Notes: generated by a model not told the origin, from the letters alone. Shown: positions 1 to 15,640, counted from the first letter of the stretch. The stretch is DNA of 64,000 bases from Rugalucina vietnamica (GCA_964017185.1 OZ024883.1:46060997-46124996); one strand, 5' to 3'. A program made the numbers and translations.

Positions 1-3000
1 CTGGGGCCTTATCAGCAGGAGTGATTACAGGCAATTATAGAGGCATTTATAGTACAACTAAAGACTGGGGCTAATTCGCTGTAGTAGTCACACGTGATGA
101 TAGGTGGTTTTCAGTATGATATAACACTGGGACCTTATCAGCAGGAGCGTTTACATGCGATGACAGGGACGTTTATAATACATTATAACTTTGGGGCCTA
201 ATCAGCAGCAGTTATGACAGGTGGATTGAAGTACTATATAACACTATGGCCTAATCAACAGGAGTGATTACAGGTGTTGATAGGGGGGGGGGGTGGGGTT
301 CATAAAATATAACACTGGGGCCTTATCAACAGGAGTGATGAGAGACGAAAATAGTGGATTTTGTAGTACAATATAAATTTGGGGCCTATTCAACAGGGGT
401 GATTTCAGACGATGATATGAGCGTTTGAAGTACAATATTACACTGGGGCCTAATCAACATGAGCCATTACGGGCAATGATATTGGTATTTGTAGTAAAAT
501 ATAACATTAAAGCCTAATCAGCAGCAGTGATTACAGGTCATCAGGTTTGTAGTAATACATAACACCAGTGCCTAATCAACAGGAGTGATAACAAGCGATG
601 ACAGGTACGATTTTATACTTTATAACACTGGGACCTTATCAGCAGGAGTGAGTACAGAAGATAATAGAGGCGTTTTGTGACGTTTGTAGTACAATAAGGT
701 ATTGGGGCCTAATCAGTAGGAGTGATAATAGGACCGCATTTAGTTCAATATTACTTTGGGGCCTTATCAGCAGTATGTGACTTCATGCGTTGAAAGAAGC
801 GTTTGTAAATAAACATAAGACTGCAGATTTATCAGCAGGACAGATTACAGGCAATGATATGGGCATTTGTTGTACAATTAAACTCTAGTGCCTAATCAGC
901 AGGAGTGATAACAGGTCACGAAAGGGAGGTACGTAGTACTACATAACACTAGGACTAATCAACAGGAGTGATTACAGGCGTCCATAGGCACGTTTGTATA
1001 ACACTATTTCACTGGGGCCTTATTATGAAAGGGGTATAATTTGCAGGAGTAGCTACATGCGATGAACGTGACGTTTGAAGTACAATAACGCATTCGGGCC
1101 TAATAAGGAGGAGTTTTTACAGGCGATGAAAGGGGCGTTCGTAGTACAATATTACTTTGGGGCCTAATCAGCATGAGTGATTACAGGCGATGAAAGCAGC
1201 GTTTGTAATAAAATTTTACACCGGGGCCTTATCAACAAGAGTGATTACATGCGACTCAAGGCACGCTTGTATTGCAATGTAAAATTGGCGCCTTTACAGC
1301 AGGGGTGATTACAGACGATGAAAGAGGCGTTAATAGGAATATTTTGTTCAACTATATAACACTAGGGGCTTAATCAACAGGAGTGATTACAGGCAATGAC
1401 GGAGGCGTTAATATGTAGTTTTGTAGAACTATATAGCACTAGGTGCCTTATCAACAGGAGTGATTACAGGTGACGACAGGTACGCTTGTCTTGCTATATG
1501 AAACTGGGGCTTTATCAGCAGGAGTAATTACAGGCAATTATAGAGGCATTTATAGTACAACTAAAGACTGGGGCTAATTCGCAGTAGTAGTCATACGTGA
1601 TGATAAGGGGTTTTCAGTATGATATAACACTGGGACCTTATCAGCAGGAGCGATTACATGCGATGACAGGGACGTTTGTAATACATCACATATTTGGGGC
1701 CTTATCAGCAGCAGTAATGACAGGAGGATTGTAGTACTATATAACACTATGGCCTAATCAACAGTAGTGATTACAGGTGTTGATGGGGGCGTTTTCATAA
1801 AATATAACACTGGGGCCTTATCAACAGGAATGATTAAAGGCGAAGATAGTGGATTTTGTAGTACAATATTAATTTGTGGCTTTATCAGCAGAAGTGATTT
1901 CAGGAGCGTTTGAAGTACAATATTACACTGGGGCCTAATCAACATGAGTCACTACAGGCAATGATATTGGTATTTGTAGTAAACTACAAGAGTATAGCCT
2001 AATCAGCAACAGTGATTGCAGGTCATGAGGTTTGTAGTACTACATAACACCAGGGTCTTATCAACAGGAGTGATAACAGCCGATGTCATGTAGGTTTTCA
2101 TACTATATAACACTGGGACCTTATCAGCAGGAGTGAGTACAGAAGATAATAGATGCGTTTTCGTTGCACAAAAAGAGGAGGCATCATTTGCAGGAGTAGT
2201 TTCATGCCATGATAGTGACGTTTGTAGTTCAATAAAGTATTGGGGCCTAATCTGTAGAAGTGATTACAGGCGATGATAGGAGCGCTTTTACTTTGGGGCC
2301 TAATAAGGAGGAGTGACTACATGCGTTGAAAGAAGCGTTTTAAATGCAATATAGCACTGCAGATTTATCAACAGGAGTGAATACAGGCAATGATACGGGC
2401 ATTTGCAGTACAATTTAACTCTAGTGCCGAATCAGCAGGAGTGATAACAGGTCACGAAAGGGAGGTACGTAGTACTACATAACACTAGGCATAATAAACA
2501 GGAGTGATAACAGGAGACGACAGGAATATTTGTATTACTATATGACGCTTGGATCTTATCAGCAGGAGTGATGACAGGCGATAATTGTGGTACAATATAA
2601 CGCGGGTGCATAATTTCCAGTCATAGTTACAGGCGATGTAGTACATTATAACTTTGGTGCCTTATCGGCAGCAATAATGGCAGGTTACGATAGGGTGGAT
2701 TGTAGATTACATAACAATACGGCCTATTCAACAGGAGTGAATACACGCGATGATAGAACCGTTTTAGTACAATATATCACTAGAGCCTTATCAACAGGAG
2801 TGGTTAAAAGCGGAGTGGATTTTGTAGTACGATATAGGGCATAATCAGCAGGGGTGCTTACAGACGACGATAGGAAGGAACGTTTGTACTACAATATAAC
2901 ACTTGAGCCTAATCAACAGGAGTGATTACAGGTAATGGTATGGGTATTTGTGGTACTACATAATACTAGTGCTTAATCAAAAGCAGTGAAATTTGGTCAC

Positions 3001-4230
3001 GATTTACAGGCGATGAAAGTAGAGTTTGTATTACAATACAGTATAACACTGGGGCCTTATCAACAGGAGTGATTATAGGCGAGGAAAGGCACGCTTGTAT
3101 TGTTATATAAAACTTAGGCCTTATCGGCAGGAGTGATTACAGACGATTAAAAGGGCATTTCAAGGCATTTTTGTACAACTTTATAACACTAAGGGTCTAG
3201 TCAACAGGAGTGATTACCGGCGATGACAGACAGACTATATTCAACTTAGGCCTTATGAGCAGGAGTGATTAACAAGGCATTTATAGGGAGTTTTGCAGAA
3301 CTATATATAACACTAGGGGCCTTATCAACAGGAGTGATTACTGACGATGACAGAGGCGTTGATATGTAGTTCCGTAGAACTATATAACACCAGGTGTCTT
3401 ATCAACAGGAGTGATTACCGGCGATGACAGACACGTTAGTATTGCTATATGAAACAGGGGCCTTATGAAAAGATATAACATGCGATGATAAAGTCGTTTA
3501 TAGTACAATTTGAGACTCGGGCTAATTCGCAGGAGTAGTCACGGGTAATGATAGTTTTTTTTTCTCAGTATAATATAGCACTGGAACCTAATCAGCATGA
3601 GTAATTGCATGCGATGACAGGGCATTTCAACAGGAGTGATTACCGGCGATGACAGACACGTTAGTATTGCTATATGAAACTGGGGCCTTATGAAAAGATA
3701 TAACATGCGATGATAAAGGCGTTTATAATACAATTTGAGACTCGGGCTAATTCGCAGTAGTCACAGGTAATGATAGGTTTTTTTTTTCAGTATAATATAG
3801 CACTGGAACCTAATCAGCATGAGTAATTGCATGCGATGACAGGGGCGTTTGTAGTACATTATAGTATTGGGGCCTTATGAGCAGCAGTGATGACAGGTCA
3901 CTATAGGGAGGATTGTAATTCTATATAACACTACGGCCTAATCAACAGGAGTGATAACAGGGGCTGATAGGGGCCTTTTAATAAAATATAACACTGGTGC
4001 CTTATCAAATGTGAGTAAAGGCGAACATAGTGAATTTTGTAATACAATATAAATTGGGGGCCTTATCAGCAGGGGTGATTTCAGACGATGATAGGAGCGT
4101 ATGTAGTACAATATAACACGGGGGCCTAATCAACAGGAGTCATTACAGGCAATGATATTCATATTTGTAGTACAATATAACACAAGTGCCTAATCAGCTG
4201 CATTGATTACAGGACAAGATAGGAAGATTG

Positions 4231-6871
4231 TAGGAGGTTTGTTCCCCACCTTGGTTTTTGTAGTGGGATTTTTTTCTGGTTGCGCCTTTTCCTAATACTC
4301 GTACCTTTTTGTTGTACTTCATTACACTAGGGCCTAAACAACAGGAGTGATCAAAGGCGATGATACGCACGTTTTATTAATAAATAACATTGGAACCTTA
4401 ACCGCATGAGTGAATAAATAAGATAATATAGACGTTTGTGGTACAAACTTTGAGGGGGTGGGGGGCATAATTTGCAGGAGTAGTTATACGCGATGATAGT
4501 GAGGTTTGTAGTACACGAAAGTATTGGGGCCTAATCAGGAGGACTGATTACAGGCGATGATAAAGGCGTTTGTAGTACAATGTTCCATTTATGCCTAATC
4601 AACAGGAGTGATTACAGGCGATGAAAGTAGAGTTTGAAATATAATATACCATTGGGGCCTTATCAACAGGAGTGATTACTGGCGAGGAAAGGCACGCTTG
4701 TTTTGCTATACAAAACTTAGGCCTTATCAGCAGGAGTGAATGCAAGCGATTAAAAAGGCATGTATAGGGATCCTTGTAGCACTAAATAACACTAGGGGCC
4801 TAATTTACAGGTGTGAATACTGGCGATGACAGAGGCGTTGATATGTAGTTTTGTAGAACTATTTAACACTAGGGGTCTAACCAACAGGAGTGATTAACGG
4901 CGATGAAAGACACGCTTGTAATGTTATATGAAACTGGGGCCTCATCAGTAATGATTACAGGCGATGATAGAGGCGTTTATAGTACAACTTTAGCCTGGGG
5001 CTAATTCGCTGGAGTAGTCACAGGTGATGATAGATGATTTTCAGTATAATATTTCACCGGGGCCTAATCAGCATGAGTGAATGCGTGTGATGACAGGTAC
5101 GTTTGAAGTACATAATAACTTTTGGGCCTTATGAGCAGCAGTAATAACAGGTCACTATAGGGCGATGTAGTACTATGTAACACTTCGGCCTAATCAACAG
5201 GAGTGATTACAGGGGCTGATAGTGGCGTTTTAATAAAATATAACACTGGGGCCTTATCAACAGGAGTGATTAAAGGCGAAGATAGTGGATTTTGTAATAC
5301 AAATTTGGGGCCTATCAACAGGGACGACTTCAGACGATGACAGGAGCGTTTGTGGTACAATATAACACTGGGGCCTAATCAACAGGAGTCATTACAGGCA
5401 ATGATATGGGTATTTGTTGTACAATATAACAATTGTGCCTTATCAGCTGCAGATATTACAGGTTACGATAGGGAAGTTTGTAGGAGGTTTGTTTCTCACC
5501 TCGGTGTTTTGAGTAGGAATCTTTTTCTGATTTCACCTTTTTCTTATCTTTGTCAACTTGTACCTTTTTGTAGTACTTCATAACACTAGGGCCTAATCAA
5601 AAGGAGTGATCAAAGGCGATGACAGGCACGTTTTATTAATAAATAGCACTGGAAAATTGTCAGCAGGAGCGATTACATATGATAGTAGAGGTGTTTGTGG
5701 TACAAAACGTAGTTACATGCGATGATTGTGAGGTTTGTAGTACAATAAAGCATTAGGGCCTAATGAGGAGGACTGTTTACAGGCGACGATATGGGCGTTT
5801 GTAGTACAACCTAATTAACAGGAGTGATTGAATGCGATGAAAGTAGCTTTTGTAATACAATTTAACACTGGGGCCTTATCAACAGGAGTGATTTTAGGCC
5901 AGGAAAGCCACGTTTGTATTGCTATAAAAAACTAAGGCCTTACACGCAGGGCAGAAGTGATTACAGGCGATTAAAAAGGCATTTATAGGGAGTTTTGTAG
6001 AACTATATAACAATAGGGGCCGTATCAACAGGAGTGATTACTGGCGATGAAAGAGGTGTTGATATGTATTTTGTACAGGCGAGGAAAGGCACGCTTGTAT
6101 TGCGTTATAAAACTTAGGCCTTATTCGCAGGGCAGGTACGATTACAGGCGATTAAAAGGCATTTATAGGGAGTTTTGTAGATCTATATAACACTATGGGT
6201 CTAATCAGCAGGAGTGATTACCGGCGATGACAGACACGCTTGTATTGATAAATGAAACTGGGGCCTTATTAGCAGTGATTACAGGCGATATTAGAGGCGT
6301 TTATAGTTCAACTTAAGACTGGGGCTTATTCGCAGGAGTAGTCACAGGTGGGGTGTTTAGTAAAATATAACACTGGAACCTAATCAGCATGGGTAATTGC
6401 ATGCGATGACTGGGGCGTTTGTAGTACATACAGTTTTGGGACCTTATGAGCAGCTGTAATGACAGGTCAGTATAGGGAGGATTGTAGTACTACATAACAC
6501 TACGGCATAATCAAAAAGAGTGATTATAGGGGCTGATAGGGGCGTTTTAATAAAAGACTGGGCCCTAATCACCAGGAGTGAGTAAAGGCGAAGGTAGTGG
6601 ATTTGTAATACAATATAAATTTTGGGCCTTATCAGCAGGCGTGATTTCATACGATGATAGCAGAGTATGAAGTAAATATAACACTAGTGCCTAATCAACA
6701 GGAGTCATTACAGGCAATAATATGGGTAGTTTTATTTCAATATAACACTAATGCCTTATCTAGGGAGGTTTGTAGGAGGTTTGTTTCCAACCTCAATTTT
6801 TGGAGTGGGAATCTTTTTTCTGATTGCGCATTTTCATGATCTATGCCTACTTGTACCTTTTTATAGTACTT
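4231..6871. repeat. Local higher-order repeat marked by a non-canonical monomer
   Basis: A monomer with an unusual pyrimidine-rich insert begins with TAGGAGGTTTGTT at 4,231 and with TGTAGGAGGTTTGTT at about 5,480 and 6,771. Each insert runs about 90 bp before the array resumes at ACTTCATAACACTAG-like sequence. The spacing of 1,250 and 1,290 bp shows that a third period class exists in the left part of the array. The insert was not seen elsewhere in the array. Confidence 0.75.
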
Positions 6872-7410
6872 CATAACACTAGTGCTTAATCAACAGGAGT
6901 GATCATAGGCGAAATCAGGCACGTTTTATTACTACATTACACTGAGACCTTATCAGCAGGAATGATTACATAAGAAAATAAAGACGTTTGTGGTACAAAA
7001 CGTGACGGGGGTACAATTTGCAGGAGTGTATATAGTTACTGGCGATGATAGTGACGTTCGAAGATCAATAAAACATTGGAGCCTAATCAGGAGGAGTGAT
7101 TACAGGGGATGATAGGGGCGTTGTTTGTACAATATTACTATTGGGCTTAATCAGAAGGATTGATTACAGGTGATGAAAGTAGCGTTTGTAATTCAATATT
7201 ACTCTGGAGTCTATCAACAGGTGTGCTTTAATGCGATGAAAGATGTGTTTATATGAAGTTTTTAGTATTTTTTTTAGCAACACTACTACCTAATCAACAG
7301 GAGTGATTACGGGCGCTGATAGGGGCGTTTAATAAAATATAACACGGGAGCCTTTTCAGCAGCGGAAATTACAGGACACTATAGAAAGATTGTAGTACTA
7401 TATAACACTA

Positions 7411-7488
7411 CATAGCAATACAAGCGTGCCTTTCCTCGCCTGTAATCACTCCTGTTGATAAGGCCCCAGTGTTATATTGTATTACAAA
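7411..7488 (-). repeat. Inverted satellite segment inside the array
   Basis: These 78 bases are the reverse complement of the surrounding monomer. Read on the minus strand they give AATACAATATAACACTGGGG, then CAACAGGAGTGATTACAGGC and GAGGAAAGGCACGCTTGTAT. The neighbours on both sides are in plus orientation. It is the only clear inversion I found in the 28.7-kb array. Confidence 0.85.
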
Positions 7489-10400
7489 AGCCTAATCAGA
7501 AAGATTGAATACAGGCAATGAACGTAACGTTTGTAATTCAATATAACTCTGGAGCCTATCAACAGGAGTACTTTAATGCGAAGAAAGATGTGTTTATATG
7601 AATTTTATTTAGAAATATGTAACACAACGACCTAATGAACAGAGATGATTTCAGGCACCGATAGGTGCGTTTAATTAAAGTATAACATTGGAGCCTTATC
7701 AGCATGAGTGATTTTAGGCGAAGATAGTGGATTTTGTCGTACAATACAGATTTTGGGCCTTATCAGCAGGGGTCATTAAGGCAATTATATGGGTATTTGT
7801 AATACAGTATAACACTAGTGCCTTATCAGCAGCAGTGATTACAGGTCAGGGTAGGGGCGTTTGTAGTACAATATTACTTTTGGGCCTAATTAGCAGAAGA
7901 GATTACAGGCGATGAAAGTAGCCTTTGTAATACAATATAACACCGGGGCCTTATTACAAGAGTAATTATAGGCGAGGCAAGGCACGCTTGATTTGCTATA
8001 TAAAACTGGCGACTTTTCAGCAAGACTGATTACATGCGATGATAGAGGCGTTTATAGGGAGTATTGTAGAACTATTTAACACTAGGGGCCTAATCAACAG
8101 GAGTGATTACAGGCGACTACAGAGGCGTTGATATGTAGTTTTGAAGAACTTGGTAACACTTGGGGCCTAATCAATAGGAGTGTTTACAGGCGATGCCAGA
8201 CACGCTTGTATAGCTATACGAAACTGGGTTCTTATCAGCAGGAGTGATTACAGTCTATGATAGAGGCGTTTATAGTGCAACTGGATACTTGGGCTAATTC
8301 GCAGGAGTAGTTACAGGTGATGATGGGGGTTTCGGAGCAATGTAACACTGGGACCTTATCAGCAGGAGTAATAACATGCGATGACAGGGACGTTTGTAGT
8401 ACATTATAGCTTTGGGGCATCAGCAGCAGTAATGACAGGTCACTTTCGGGAGTTTTGTTGTATTATATGACAATGACACTACGGCCTAATCAACAGGAGT
8501 GATTACAGGTGCTGATAGGGGCCTTTTAAAATAATAATAATAAAAAAACACTAGGGTCTTATCAACTGGAGTGATTAAAAGAGAATATAGTGGATTTTGT
8601 AGAACAATATAAATTTGGGGCCTTATCAGCAGGGGTGATTTAAGACGATGACAGTGAGCGTATTTAGTACAATATAACACGGGGGCCTAATGAACAGTAG
8701 CCAAAACAGGCAATGGTATGGGTTTTAGTAGTACAATGTAACGCTAGTGCCTAATCAACTGCAGTGATTACAGGTTACGATAAAGAGCTTTGAAGTACTA
8801 CATAACACTAGGACCTTATCAACAGGAGTGATAACAGGCGATGATATGTACGTTTTTTAACTATATCACACTGGGACCTTTTTAGCATGAGTGATTACAG
8901 AAGATAATAAAGGCGTTTGATGTACAAAATATGACGTGGGCATAGTTTGCAGGAGTAACTACATGCGACAAGTGACGTTTGTAGTACAATAAAAGCATTG
9001 GGGTCTAATCAGGATGAGTGATAACAGGCGATGATAGGGGCATTTGTAGTAAAATATTCATTTGGGGGCTAATCAGCAAGAGTGATTACAGGCTACGAAA
9101 GTAGCATTTGCAGTACCATGTTACACTGAGGTGTAATCAGCAGGAGTGATTACAGGCAATTACAGGCAGACCTGCATTGCTTTGTAAAACTGGGGCCTTA
9201 TCAACAGGAGTGATAAAAGGCGAATATAGTCGATTTTGTAGTACAATATAAATGCATGACCTTATCAGTAGGTGTTATTTCAGACGATGGAAGGAGCATT
9301 TGAAGTACAATATCACATTTGGGCCTAATGATTAGGAGTTTTTACGTGCAATGATATGGGTATTTGTAGTACAATATAACAGTAGTGACTAATCAGCAGC
9401 AGTGATTTCAGGTGATGATAGGGAGGTTTGTATTACTACACACCACAAGGGCCTTATCAACAGGAGTGATTACCGGCATGACAGTCACGTTGTATTACTA
9501 AATAACACTGGGACCTGATGAGCAGGAGTGATCACAGAATATAATAGAAGCGTTCGTTGTACGAAAATAACGGGACATACACGCGATGATAGTGATGTTT
9601 GTCATACAATAAAGCATTGGGGCCTAATTAGGAGTAGTGATTATAGGCGATGACATGGGCGTTTGTAGTACAATGTAACTTTGGGGCCTAAGGAGTGATT
9701 ACAGGCGATGAAAGTAGCGTTTATAATACAATATAACCTTTGGGCTTTATCAACCAGAGTTATTACAGGCTAGGCAAGGCACGCTTGTATTGCTATATAA
9801 AACTGTCGTCTTTTCAGCAAGAGTGATTACCGGCGATCAAAGAGGCATTTATACGGAGTTTTGTAGAAGTATATAACACAAGGGGTCTAATCAACTAGGA
9901 GTGATCACATGCGATGGCAGGTACGCTTGTATTGCTATATGATAACTGGGGGCCGTATCATCAGGAGTAATTACATGCAATGATAGAGGCGTTAAAAGTA
10001 CAACTGGAGACTGGGGATAATTCGCCTGAGTAGTTACAGGTGATGATAGGGAGTTTTACCTGCCATGACAGGGACGATTGTAGTATATTATAACTTTGAT
10101 GCTTCATCAGCAGCAGTAATGACAGGCCACTATAGGGAGGATTATAGTGCTATATGACACAAAGGCCTAATCAACAGGAGTGATTACAGGGGCTGATAGG
10201 GGCGTTTTAATAAAAATATAACACTGGGCCTTATCAAAAGGGGTGATTAAAGGCGAAGATACTTGATTTTGTAGTACAATTTAAATTTGGTGCCTAATCA
10301 GCAGGGGTGTTTTCAGACGATGATAGGAGTGTATGTTTTACAATATAACACTGGGGCCTGATGAACAGTAGTCATAACAGGCAATGTAATACAATGTAAC

Positions 10401-13400
10401 GCTAGTGCCTAATTAGCTGCAGTGATTACAGGTCATGATAGGGAGGTTTGTGTTACTACATAACGCCAGGGCCTAATCAACAGGAGTGATAAAAGGCCAC
10501 GACAGGTACGTTTCAATACTGTCTAACACTTGGACTTTATCAGCAGGAGTGAATACAGAAGATAAAAGAGTAGTTTGTGGTACAAAATATGACGGGGGCA
10601 TAATTTGCAGGAGTGGTTACATGCGATGACAGTGACGTTTGTAGTACAATAAAGCATTGAATCCTTATCAGGAGGAGTGATTACAGGCGATGATAGGGGC
10701 GTTAAAGTGCAATATTACTTTAGGGCATGAGTGACTACATGCCTTGGAAGTATGTTTTTAAACAATATTACACTGGAGCCTTATCAACAGGAGTGATTAC
10801 AGGCAATGATAAGGACATTTACAGGACAATTTAACTGTAGTGCCTAATCAGCAGGAGTGATAAGAGGTCACGACAAGAAGATACGTAGTACTACATAACA
10901 CTAGGCCTAATTAACAGGAGTGATTACAGGTGACGACAGGCAGGTTTGTATTACTATATGGCACTGGAACCTTATCAGCAGGAGTGATAACAGGCGATAA
11001 TAGAGGCATTTGTGGTACAAAATATCTCGGTTGCATACTTTCCAGTAGTAGATACAGGCGATGTAGTACATTATAACCAGCGGATCTTATTAGCAACAAT
11101 AATGATATGTTACGATAGGGAGGATTGTAGAAAATATAACACAACGGCCTAATCAACAGAAGTGAATACACGAATGAAAGGGGCATTTTAGTGCTACATA
11201 TCACTGGGGCTTTATCAACAGGAGTGAATAAAGGCGAAGATAGAACTTTTTATAGTACAAAATAGGTTTGGGGCATAATCAGCAGGGGTACTTACAGACG
11301 ATTACACTAGCGTTTGAATAACAATATATCACTGGGGCCTTATCAACATGACTGATTACGGGCAATGATATTGGTATTTGAAGTAATATTTTTCACTAGG
11401 ACCTAATCAACAGGAGGAGTGATTACAGGCGATGACAAGCACGTTCTATTACTATATAACACTAGGACCTTATCAACAGGAGTGACTGCAGAAGATAATA
11501 GAGGTGTTTGTTGTACAAAATACGACGGGGGCTTAATTTGTAGGAGTAGTTACATGCGATGAAAGTGATGTTTGTAGTACCATAACGCATTCGGGCCTAA
11601 TCAGGAGGAGTTATTACAGGCGATGATAGGGGCGTTTATACTACAATATTTCTTTGGGGCCTAATCAGCAGGAGTGATTACAGGCGATGAAAGTAGCCTT
11701 GTAATAAAATATAACACCTGGGCCTTATCAGCAAGAGTGATTACATGCGACTCAAGGCACGCTTGTATTGCTTTGTGAAATTGGCGACTTTACAGCAGGA
11801 GTGATTACATGCGATGAAAGAGGCGTTAATTGGGAGTTTTGTTTAACTATATAGCACTAGGGGCCTAATCAACAAGGAGTGAATACAGGCAATGATTGAG
11901 GCGTTAATATGTAGTTTTGTAGAGCTATATAACATTAGGGGCCTCAACAACAGGAGTGATTACAGGTGATGACAGGAACGCTTGTCTTGCTATATGAAAC
12001 TGGGGCCTTATCAGCAGGAGTGATTATAGGCTATTATAGAGGCATTTTTTAATCTAAAGACTAAAGACTGGGGCTAATTTGCAGTTGTAGTCACACGTGA
12101 TGATAGTTTTTTAATATAATAAAACACCTGGCCCTTATCAGCAGGAGCGATTACATGCGATGACAGGGACGTTTGTAATACATTATATCTTTGGGGCCTT
12201 ATCAGCAGCAGTAATGGCCGGTCACTATATGGAGGATTGTAGTACTATATAATATTATGGCCTAATCAACAAGAGTGATTACAGGTGTTGATAAGGGCGA
12301 TTTCATAAAATATAACGCTGGGGCCTTATCATTAAAAGCTATTATAGGCGAAAATAGTGGATTTCGCAGTACAATATAGATTTGGGGCCTCTTCAGCAGA
12401 AGTGATTACAGGCGATGATAGGGACGTATTTAGTTCAATATTATTTTGGGGTCTAATCAGCAGGATGTGACTACATGCGATGAAAGAAGCGTTTGTAAAT
12501 AAATATAACACTGCAGATTTATCAGCTGGAATGATTACAGGCAATGTTATGGGCATTTATAGTAAAAATTAACTCTAGTGCCTAATCAGCAGGAGTAATG
12601 ACAGGTCACGAAAGGGAGGTACGTATTACTACATAACACTTGGCCTAAGAAGCAGGAGTGATTACAGGCGACGATATGCACGTTTGTATAGCAATAGAAC
12701 ACCGAAGCCTTATCAACAGGACTGATTACAGGCAATGATATGGGTATTTGTAGTAATAGGGCATTACCAACAGCATATAACACTGGGACCTTATCAGCAG
12801 GAGTGACTGCAGAAGATAATAGAGGCGTTTGTTGTACAAAATATGACGGGATGAAATTTACATGCGATGTAAGTGACGTTTGTAGTACAATTACGAATTC
12901 GGGCCTACTCAGCAGGAGTGATTACAGGCGATGAAAGCAGCGTTTGTAATAAAATTTAATACCGGGGCCTTATCAACAAGAGTGATAACAGGCGACTCAA
13001 GGCACGCTTGTATTGCTATGTAAAATTTTAGAGATTACAGGTGAAGAGCATTTATAGTACAACTAAAGACTTGGGCTAATTCGCTGTTATAGTCACACGT
13101 GATGATAGTGGATTAGTATAATAAAACAGCGATTACATGCGATGACAGGGACGTTTGTAATACATTATATCTTTGGGGCCTTATCAGCAGTTATCAGCAG
13201 CAGTAATGACAGGTCACTATATGGAGGATTTATAGTACTATATAACACTATGGCCTAATCAACAGGAGCGATTAGAGGCGACAATAGTGAATTTTGTAGT
13301 ACAATATAAATTTGGGGCCTATTCAGCAGGGGTGATTTCAGACGATGATAGGAGCGTTTGAAGTACACTATTACATGCGATGACAGGGACTTTTGTAATA

Positions 13401-15298
13401 CATAATAACTTTGGGGCCTTATCAGCAGCAGTAATGACAGGTCACTATAAGGAGGATTGTAGTACTATATAACACTGTGGCCTAATCAACAGGAGCGATA
13501 AAAGGTGTTGATAGGGCGGTTTTCATAAAATATATCACATAGGCCTTATCAACAGGAGTTATTAGAGGCGAAAATAGTGGATTTTGTAGTACAATATTAA
13601 TTTGGGGCCTATTCAGCAGGGGTGATTTCAGACGATGATAGGAGCGTTTGAAGTACAATATTACACTGGGGTCTAATCAACATGAGTCATTACAGGCAAT
13701 GATTTTGGTATTTGTATTAAAGTATAACAGTAAAGCTTAATCAGCAGCAGTGATTACAGGCCATTAGTTTTGTAGTACTACATAACACCAGGGCCTAATC
13801 AACAGGAGTGATAACAGGCGATGACAGGTACGTTTTCATACTATATAACACTGGGACCTTATCTGCAGGAGTGAGTATAATAGATAATAGAAATGTACAA
13901 GAGGGCAAAGATCAGAAGAGAGGCGTTTTTGTGACGTTTGTAGTACAATAAGGTATTGGGGCCTAATCAGTAGGAGTGATTACAGGCGATGATAGGGACG
14001 CATTTAGTTCAATATTACTTTTTGGCCTTATTAGCAGGATGTGACAACATGCGTTGAAAGAAGCGTTTATAAATAAATATAACTCTGCAGATCTATCAGC
14101 AGAACTGATTACAGGCAATGATATGGGCATTTGTAGTACAATTTAACTCTATTGCCTAATCAGCAGAAGTGATAACAGGTCACGAAAGGGAGGTACGTAG
14201 TAATACATAACACTAGGACTAATCAACAGGAGTGATTACAGGCGTCGATAGGCACGTTTGTATAACAATATTTCACTGGGGCCTTATCAACAGGAGTAGT
14301 TACAGGCAATGATATGGGTATTTGTAGTAATATATTTCAGTAGGGCCTAATCACCAGCAGGAGTGATTACAGGCGATGACAAGCACGTTCTATTACTATA
14401 TAACACTAACATTATCAGCAGGAGTGACTGCAGAAGATAATAGAGGCGTTTGTTGTACAAAATATGACAGGGGTATTATTTGCAGGAGTAGTTACATGCG
14501 ATGAAAGTGACGTTTGAGTACAATAACGCTTTCGGGCTTAATCAGGAGGAGTTTTTACAGGCGATGATAGGGGCGTTTGTAGTACAAAATTCTTTTGGGG
14601 CCTTATCAGCAGGAATGATTACAGGCGATGAAAGCAGCGTCTGTAATAAAATTTTACACCGGGGCCTTATCAACAAGAGTGATTACAGGCGACTCAAGGC
14701 ACGCTAGTATTGCTATGTAAAATTGGCGCCTTTACAACAGGAGTGATTACAGGTGATAAACGAGGCGGTAATAGGGAGTTTTGTTTAACTATATAATACT
14801 AGGGGCCTAATCAACAGAAATGATTACATGCAATGACAGAGGCATTATCATGTAGTTTTGTAGAACTATATAGCACTAGGGGCCTTATCAACAGGAGTGA
14901 TTACAGGTGATGACCGGTATGCTTGTCTTGCTATATGAAACTTGGGCCTTATCAGCAGGAGTGATTACAGGCAATTATAGAGGCATTTATACTACAACTA
15001 AAGACTGGGGCTAATTCGCAGTAGTAGTCACACGTGATGATAGGGGGGTTTCAGTATGATATAACACTGGGACCTTATCAGCAGGAGCGATTACATGCGA
15101 TGACAGGGACGTTTGTAATGCATAATAACTTTGGGGCCTTATCAGCAGCAGTAATGACAGGTCACTATGGAGGATTGTAGTACTATATAACACTATGGCC
15201 TAATCAACAGGAGTGATTACAGGTGTTGATAGGGCGGTTTTCATAAAATATAACACTGGGGCCTTATCAACAGGAGCGATTAGAGGCGAAAATAGTGG

Positions 15299-15640
15299 CG
15301 GCCCTAAAAAATCTCCCCGTACATCATCCATAGTGCAGGTTATATTTCCTTTTGGTCCTTTGAGATCAGCGAGAATTTTCTGAGAAATCAGAAATTTATT
15401 ATCGGTTTCGATTCATTTTCTTACCAATGTTTAATATAGTTGGTCCCATTTGGAAATATACTAGTCTTTGTATCGACTACCATGTTGAAAGATGCAAAAT
15501 TTCAGTAATTCTCTTTGGCTCCATGTTGCCAAATCTAAAGGGTCACTGCCGAGATTTAATAGTCGAAACCGAGGTATGGCCCATGCCCTTTCTCATTAAT
15601 ATGTTCGCTGCTCTTAAAGGATCTCAGTTTTTATTTTTAT
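15299..15640. other. Unique 342-bp insertion in the satellite
   Basis: The satellite stops after AATAGTGG at 15,298 and resumes at TTGTAGTACAATATAAATTT near 15,641, which is just where an uninterrupted monomer would continue. The insert has no satellite homology, no obvious terminal inverted repeat and a T-rich right end (TTTTTATTTTTATTTG). On the minus strand its left 115 bp are open for about 38 codons and include LADLKGPKGN and TMDDVRGDFLG, which look coding-like. I do not recognise them. The minus strand starts A-rich at the right border, which does not fit a normal retroposed poly(A) tail for that orientation. It could be a gene fragment or a mobile-element fragment. Confidence 0.6.
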
